Positions 3,560 to 7,159 of a stretch of DNA of 7,159 bases are shown piece after piece. How positions within the stretch are numbered: position 1 is the stretch's first letter; every line of letters starts with the position of its first letter. Origin of the DNA: JAZNOQ01 sp045589215 (lineage in GTDB: Bacteria; Bacillota; Clostridia; Oscillospirales; CAG-272); contig JAZNOQ010000102.1 in the NCBI GenBank assembly GCA_045589215.1, positions 1 to 7,159 on the forward strand, written 5' to 3'. Made by a program: the position numbers and the translations under genes. Below the pieces are notes generated by a model. It had not been told where the DNA came from, searched no databases, and worked only from the letters and a program-made list of their open reading frames with translations.

Positions 3560-6500
3560 TCATTCCTCGTCCTTTTTCTTGACGGCGAATGCCGCAGGAA
3601 GGATCACGGCAAGTGCCACAAGTGCCGCCGTTCCTCCAACTACGGATCCGCATCCCAACGACGCTTCGCTTCCACCTGCATCCTCTGCGGTGCTACCGCC
3701 CGATTCCGCAGTTCCCTCTCCGTTATCGGGAACTGCACTGCCAAAGGCAAGCGTAACAGGCTCGCTGTATACACGGTAGGTACTTCCGCCGTCCGCCGTG
3801 CGATCGGCATAATAAATAAGCGTAACCGTTCCTTCTCCCGAAAGCGTATAACCACCCTCAACCGATTCGAGCGCGGGACCCGACAGCTGGACGAAACCGC
3901 TGTCAACTGTAAGCTCGCCCTTGATCATCTTAAGTACTTTGTTAAGATCCAGCAGCTCACCCACCTCCAAGGTAAGCTTTTCACCGCTGAGATCAAAGCC
4001 GTAATGATAATCGTCGCAAAGATGGAGCGTATCGGTCAAGTATCCGACGGCACCCGACTCATACAATGCGGTCGAATCCATTTCCTTCTGACCTTCCGTG
4101 ATCGAATGGCTGTTTACGAAGCCACGCGCGGAAAGCTGATAGTAGAAGGACTCACCGTTCCACATCCAGCCCTGGTTGTTATAGGGATAGAAGAGGGGCT
4201 GATAGTTATAGGGAGCAAGACAGCCGCGCATCGCCTCAACACCCTCAAGGTAGCTGGTGTTGAAATTCGAAAGGATCGACTGATTACCTGCCGTAAACAC
4301 GATCCCGTCGGTCACGACTGCCTGATCGACAAAGCCATACGCCTCACTCGAAGCAACGCTCTCGTTATTCGAGTTGTAGGTCGTGCGGTCTGCGGCAAAC
4401 AGAACGACGAGATCCCACACCTCGTGCTTCTCAACAAGATAGCTGAATGCCGCGATATTTGCATCCGAATTACTCTTGGTGTGGCAGTATAGCACAAGCC
4501 CGATCTCCTTCGCGAGAATCAAAGCCTCTTCGAGGGTCGGGACGGTCGTTTCCTTGCCCTCTACGTAGTCTACGGTAAGTGCCTTGATCTCTTCCAGGGT
4601 AAGCGAGGACACCTTGCCCGTTCCGTTCGTCGTTCTGTCGACCGTGTTGTCGTGCATCAGAACCACATAGCCGTCCTTTGTGAGACCGAAGTCAAGCTCG
4701 ACCGCATCCGCGCCGTAGGTCTCCTTCGCAGAGCGGAAGCCGATCAAGGTATTCTCGGGATATTTCATTTTTGAGTTTGCATTGTTACCGCGATGGGCAA
4801 TGATAATAGGCTTTCCGCTTACTGTCGTTTCCGTGATGCTTTCATATACGTCGTAAACAGCAGAAATATCCGTGCTTACAATACCGTGATAGCCGTTTGC
4901 AATTCCCTTATAGACGCCCGCCGCATCCGAAGCATAGCTCCAAGCGGCGATCTGTCGCAGATTGAAGTAATGCGCCGCCTCCTCACTGAGCGGAGCGCGG
5001 GAGATCGCAACGTATGCCATATTGTCAGAGACGAGCGCTCTCGCACCTTGACGTGCCGCAAGGGTGTTCAGATCGTCAAAGATCAGCGCGCCCGAGATCA
5101 AGCCTGTCGTCTCATTTGCCATACGCACACGGCGAACGAGCGCGGCGTTTTCCGATTCGGCAATCACGTAGCAGTCGATCAGATCCTTTTCTTTGATCAG
5201 CGCGGAAAGAGCATCCGCCTCGCTTTCACTGTCTACGATAAACGCAGGGATCAAAGCCTTGCGGTAGGTATCGATAAAGTCCGCAACGGTCGTGAGCACC
5301 GTTCCATCCGACTTCAAAACGTTCAGATCGGCGTCGACGTTCATCATAACGACCGCCGCACGCTCGCCCGTAGCATTCGGTAGAGTGCCCGTTAGCTCCT
5401 GTACGACAACGGGAGGATTCACAACACCGCTTTCGGTCTCGTAAATATCCGCCACGTTTGTGGTATCCGCATAATAGCGGTCAGCGTCTGTAATACGGCT
5501 GACGGTGACGTTGTCGATGCAAACGTTGCAAGCCTTTTTCGTGTTATTGCCGCCAACCACCAGACCGATCGTTCCCTTCAGATGCAGGTCTGTGATCAGA
5601 TCGTCGCCTTCAAGCGAAATAATGTGAACCCAATCTCCGAGCGCACCGTCCATATACGGTGCAACGTACATAGAAAAGCTCTTCTCATTCGCGATAAAAC
5701 GATACCGAAGCGTTTCACCGATGCCGACCGTCTTGCCGTAGTTATGCACTCTCCTCGAATCTTTGTCTATATACCACTCCGTGCTACCGCTCTTGCAGTT
5801 CATCTTGCCTTTTCCCGACTTAGGCACAATACTCTTGTAGAAGGTCTGTGTATCGGTAGCACGGAACATAAGACCCGCCCAGCCGCTATTATTGGAGCCC
5901 TCGATCGCATCGAGGTAGGTGAAATCCGCCTCATAGACGTAGTTCGTCCAATTCTGACCCATCGTAAAGAGGATCGCATCGAGATACTTGGTACCGCCGG
6001 TCAGATTCAGTACACCGTTCTTCACCTCTGCCTTACCGACAAAGGAGTCAGCACTGTTCTTCACATAGTTCAGACCGATATCGGTATTCGTCGTATCGGG
6101 CGCAATCGTCACGTCACCATAGGAGTCGAAGTCCTCCGAGTAGCTGACGAGCGTATTTGAATAGCACTTGATGTTATCGACCCAGAAGTTTGCCTGCTTG
6201 TTCTTCGAGGTCATAAAGCCGATCGAGCCGGTCTGGGAAGCCGCAGGAATGTTGTCGATGGTCACAAGCTGGATCCACTCGGTCTTCATCGTTCCGTCAT
6301 CGTTGAGAAGCGCATAGAAGAAGGTTGCAGTCTTATTGTAAACACTGACCTTCATACGGAACGGGTCCCCGATCTCGGGGATGTTGTCCGTCAAGGCAAA
6401 GCCGTTGTTGACGCCCGTTGTATTATTCACCCAGCCACCGTCATAGCCGTTCAGCGCATATGAGCCACCGAGCCCAATATTGGCCTTTTGGAACTTCGTC

Positions 6501-6895
6501 TCAGACTGCACGTTATAGAGCATACCGCCCCAACCGACAGTTCCCTCCTCGTAACAGAAATCCGCCTCGAGCGTATAGTTACCCCAGGTCTCACCGCCGT
6601 CGCGGTAAAGGACGTCGTAGTAGTGGCCCGAGAAATAAAGCCTTCCGTCCTCGATGTACGCCGCGCTTCCGAGAGATTTTCTTGCATAGATCCATCCTGT
6701 AGCGGGGCCCGTGAGGTTGTTACCGCCGTCAAGCGTTACCTTGCCCTCAACGTCGTCAAAATCCTCCTCGTAGAGGACATATTCAGGATCTGTGTCTCCC
6801 TGCGGTGCTTCCTCCGCCCACGTCGGTAAAACGACGCTCGGCAGCAGCATTATGAGCGCGAGGAGTAAGCAAAGGAACTTTCGAAGTGTTTTCAT
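3560..6895 (-). CDS. Secreted, surface-anchored glycerophosphodiester phosphodiesterase with LamG-like domains
   Basis: The 1111-aa precursor has, in order: a signal peptide (Lys/Arg start, hydrophobic 7-22, likely cut after A27 in PTWA-EE); two related beta-sandwich, LamG/DUF1080-like domains (about 41-246 and 250-467) sharing NY..EADF, GW.G and a closing VDN/IDN motif; a degenerate phosphodiesterase-like barrel (about 510-688); a GDPD domain (about 696-960); an Ig-like domain (about 966-1050); a Gly/Ser/Glu linker; and a tail with GCGS (1081-1084), a hydrophobic span (1085-1105) and KKKDEE. GDPD signatures are HRG (701-703), PENT (713-716), ELD (733-735), KDG (740-742) and MHD (747-749). 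GDPD enzymes split glycerophosphodiesters to an alcohol and glycerol-3-phosphate; here the likely substrates are extracellular lipid head groups or teichoic-acid-like polymers, with the LamG-like domains perhaps binding glycans (inference). The start at 6895 follows AAAAGGAGAA and opens directly with the signal peptide. It is a single-gene unit with its own perfect promoter and terminator. Confidence 0.88.
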   Translation of the reverse strand: MKTLRKFLCLLLALIMLLPSVVLPTWAEEAPQGDTDPEYVLYEEDFDDVEGKVTLDGGNNLTGPATGWIYARKSLGSAAYIEDGRLYFSGHYYDVLYRDGGETWGNYTLEADFCYEEGTVGWGGMLYNVQSETKFQKANIGLGGSYALNGYDGGWVNNTTGVNNGFALTDNIPEIGDPFRMKVSVYNKTATFFYALLNDDGTMKTEWIQLVTIDNIPAASQTGSIGFMTSKNKQANFWVDNIKCYSNTLVSYSEDFDSYGDVTIAPDTTNTDIGLNYVKNSADSFVGKAEVKNGVLNLTGGTKYLDAILFTMGQNWTNYVYEADFTYLDAIEGSNNSGWAGLMFRATDTQTFYKSIVPKSGKGKMNCKSGSTEWYIDKDSRRVHNYGKTVGIGETLRYRFIANEKSFSMYVAPYMDGALGDWVHIISLEGDDLITDLHLKGTIGLVVGGNNTKKACNVCIDNVTVSRITDADRYYADTTNVADIYETESGVVNPPVVVQELTGTLPNATGERAAVVMMNVDADLNVLKSDGTVLTTVADFIDTYRKALIPAFIVDSESEADALSALIKEKDLIDCYVIAESENAALVRRVRMANETTGLISGALIFDDLNTLAARQGARALVSDNMAYVAISRAPLSEEAAHYFNLRQIAAWSYASDAAGVYKGIANGYHGIVSTDISAVYDVYESITETTVSGKPIIIAHRGNNANSKMKYPENTLIGFRSAKETYGADAVELDFGLTKDGYVVLMHDNTVDRTTNGTGKVSSLTLEEIKALTVDYVEGKETTVPTLEEALILAKEIGLVLYCHTKSNSDANIAAFSYLVEKHEVWDLVVLFAADRTTYNSNNESVASSEAYGFVDQAVVTDGIVFTAGNQSILSNFNTSYLEGVEAMRGCLAPYNYQPLFYPYNNQGWMWNGESFYYQLSARGFVNSHSITEGQKEMDSTALYESGAVGYLTDTLHLCDDYHYGFDLSGEKLTLEVGELLDLNKVLKMIKGELTVDSGFVQLSGPALESVEGGYTLSGEGTVTLIYYADRTADGGSTYRVYSEPVTLAFGSAVPDNGEGTAESGGSTAEDAGGSEASLGCGSVVGGTAALVALAVILPAAFAVKKKDEE

Positions 6896-6946
6896 CGATT
6901 TTCTCCTTTTTGTTTCGAAATTTTTGAACTGTTTTGAGGAGCCGCT

Positions 6947-6974
6947 CAGGCATTCCGCACAAATGCTTTGCCTG
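6947..6974 (-). repeat. Leader hairpin of the GDPD gene
   Basis: Minus strand CAGGCA and TGCCTG pair across 16 bases, with an inner GCA/TGC pair. It lies in the ~98-nt untranslated leader between the promoter and the start codon. It could affect mRNA stability or translation. It does not match a riboswitch class I know. Confidence 0.4.
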
Positions 6975-6999
6975 ATCAAAAGTTACAAATATATATTTT

Positions 7000-7028
7000 A
7001 TTATACATTAGTTTCCTATAGGTGTCAA
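7000..7028 (-). promoter_or_regulatory. Consensus sigma-A promoter of the GDPD gene
   Basis: Minus strand TTGACA (complement of 7023-7028), exactly 17 bases, TATAAT (complement of 7000-7005), a full match in both boxes. The start is predicted near 6993, followed by an AT-rich ATATATTTGTAAC stretch. Between this promoter and the terminator to its right (7029-7097) I see no gene. Confidence 0.9.
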
Positions 7029-7097
7029 TATGCACAAACAAAACAAAAAAGGGATTTCGTACATTTTGCATAAAGAGAGCCGCTACCCGTAAACGCC

Positions 7098-7133
7098 AAA
7101 AAGGAGTCGTCTCACCCATGCAAGACGACCCCT
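7098..7133 (-). terminator. Intrinsic terminator of a gene beyond the right edge
   Basis: Minus strand arms AGG-GTCGTCT and AGACGAC-CCT style (7102-7112 with 7123-7133, one mismatch, ten-base loop) are followed by TTTTTGG. On the plus strand the same hairpin is followed by CTTTTTA, so it could work in both directions. The 31-nt repeat on its 5' side matches the arrangement behind the GDPD gene, which suggests that it ends a minus-strand gene just outside the window. Confidence 0.8.
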
Positions 7134-7159
7134 CTTTTTATATTGGTCTATTCATTTTT
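7129..7159 (-). repeat. 31-nt direct repeat, copy 2 (pre-terminator element)
   Basis: Same strand and 30 of 31 bases identical to 3524-3554; the single difference is the base before GAGGGG. The copies are 3605 bp apart and together bracket the GDPD transcription unit. The window ends exactly here, so similarity may extend further to the right. Confidence 0.9.

Noticed and set aside
5582..6160. Plus-strand open frames of 160-196 codons opposite the GDPD gene (4004-4492, 4793-5383, 5582-6160)
   Set aside because: The minus-strand protein is continuous and domain-rich across them; no ribosome binding sites or recognisable products on the plus strand.
3524..7159. 31-nt direct repeats as ends of an insertion sequence or integrated element
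   Set aside because: There is no transposase or integrase between them, no terminal inverted repeats, and both copies sit at gene 3' ends next to terminators.

Overview
The window looks like a piece of a mid-GC, endospore-forming Firmicute (class Clostridia, probably an uncultured gut-type lineage). The grounds are a cotJABC spore-coat operon, a T-box tRNA-sensing leader, strong AGGAGG-type ribosome binding sites, sigma-A promoters at or near consensus with 17-nt spacers, and short intergenic regions closed by intrinsic terminators. All convincing genes lie on the minus strand, so transcription runs from high to low coordinates. The species assignment is inference.

Layout, in transcription order from the right edge. 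At 7098-7159 is an intrinsic terminator and a 31-nt sequence, presumably the 3' end of a minus-strand gene outside the window. A perfect TTGACA-17-TATAAT promoter (7000-7028) and a leader of about 98 nt precede a large secreted protein (3560-6895, 1111 aa). It has a signal peptide, two LamG-like beta-sandwich domains, a degenerate phosphodiesterase-like barrel, a glycerophosphodiester phosphodiesterase (GDPD) domain, an Ig-like domain and a C-terminal Cys-Gly/transmembrane/Lys tail. Its 3' end carries a near-identical copy (30/31) of the 31-nt sequence at the right edge, leading into a second terminator. The cotJA-cotJB-cotJC operon (1968-3401) follows with tight coupling. CotJB has an unusual Cys/His/Asn/Gly-rich N-terminal extension of about 80 residues, and CotJA and CotJC end in vicinal-cysteine tails. 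A strong terminator (1838-1883) separates this from cysK (770-1699), which has two tandem candidate promoters. A perfect AT-rich 15-bp inverted repeat sits behind cysK.

At the left end, a perfect consensus promoter (686-714) drives a T-box leader of about 265 nt. The T-box bulge is UGGC, which pairs with a G73-CCA tRNA end, as in tRNA-Trp. Downstream is a tryptophan synthase beta-like gene (TrpB2 family) that keeps only its first ~104 family residues and stops before the PLP lysine. A new ribosome binding site and ATG appear 15 nt after that stop, at the left edge. The tryptophan-type T-box therefore seems now to drive a broken trpB2 plus an unseen gene.

The genes do not form one pathway. 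They are four or five independent transcription units: amino-acid-starvation-controlled trp locus, cysteine synthesis, spore coat, and a cell-surface lipid/polymer phosphodiesterase. The most interesting items are the truncated trpB2 under an intact T-box, the duplicated 31-nt 3'-end element, and the metal-ligand-like extension of CotJB. I found no CRISPR array, tRNA, rRNA, insertion sequence or phage gene.
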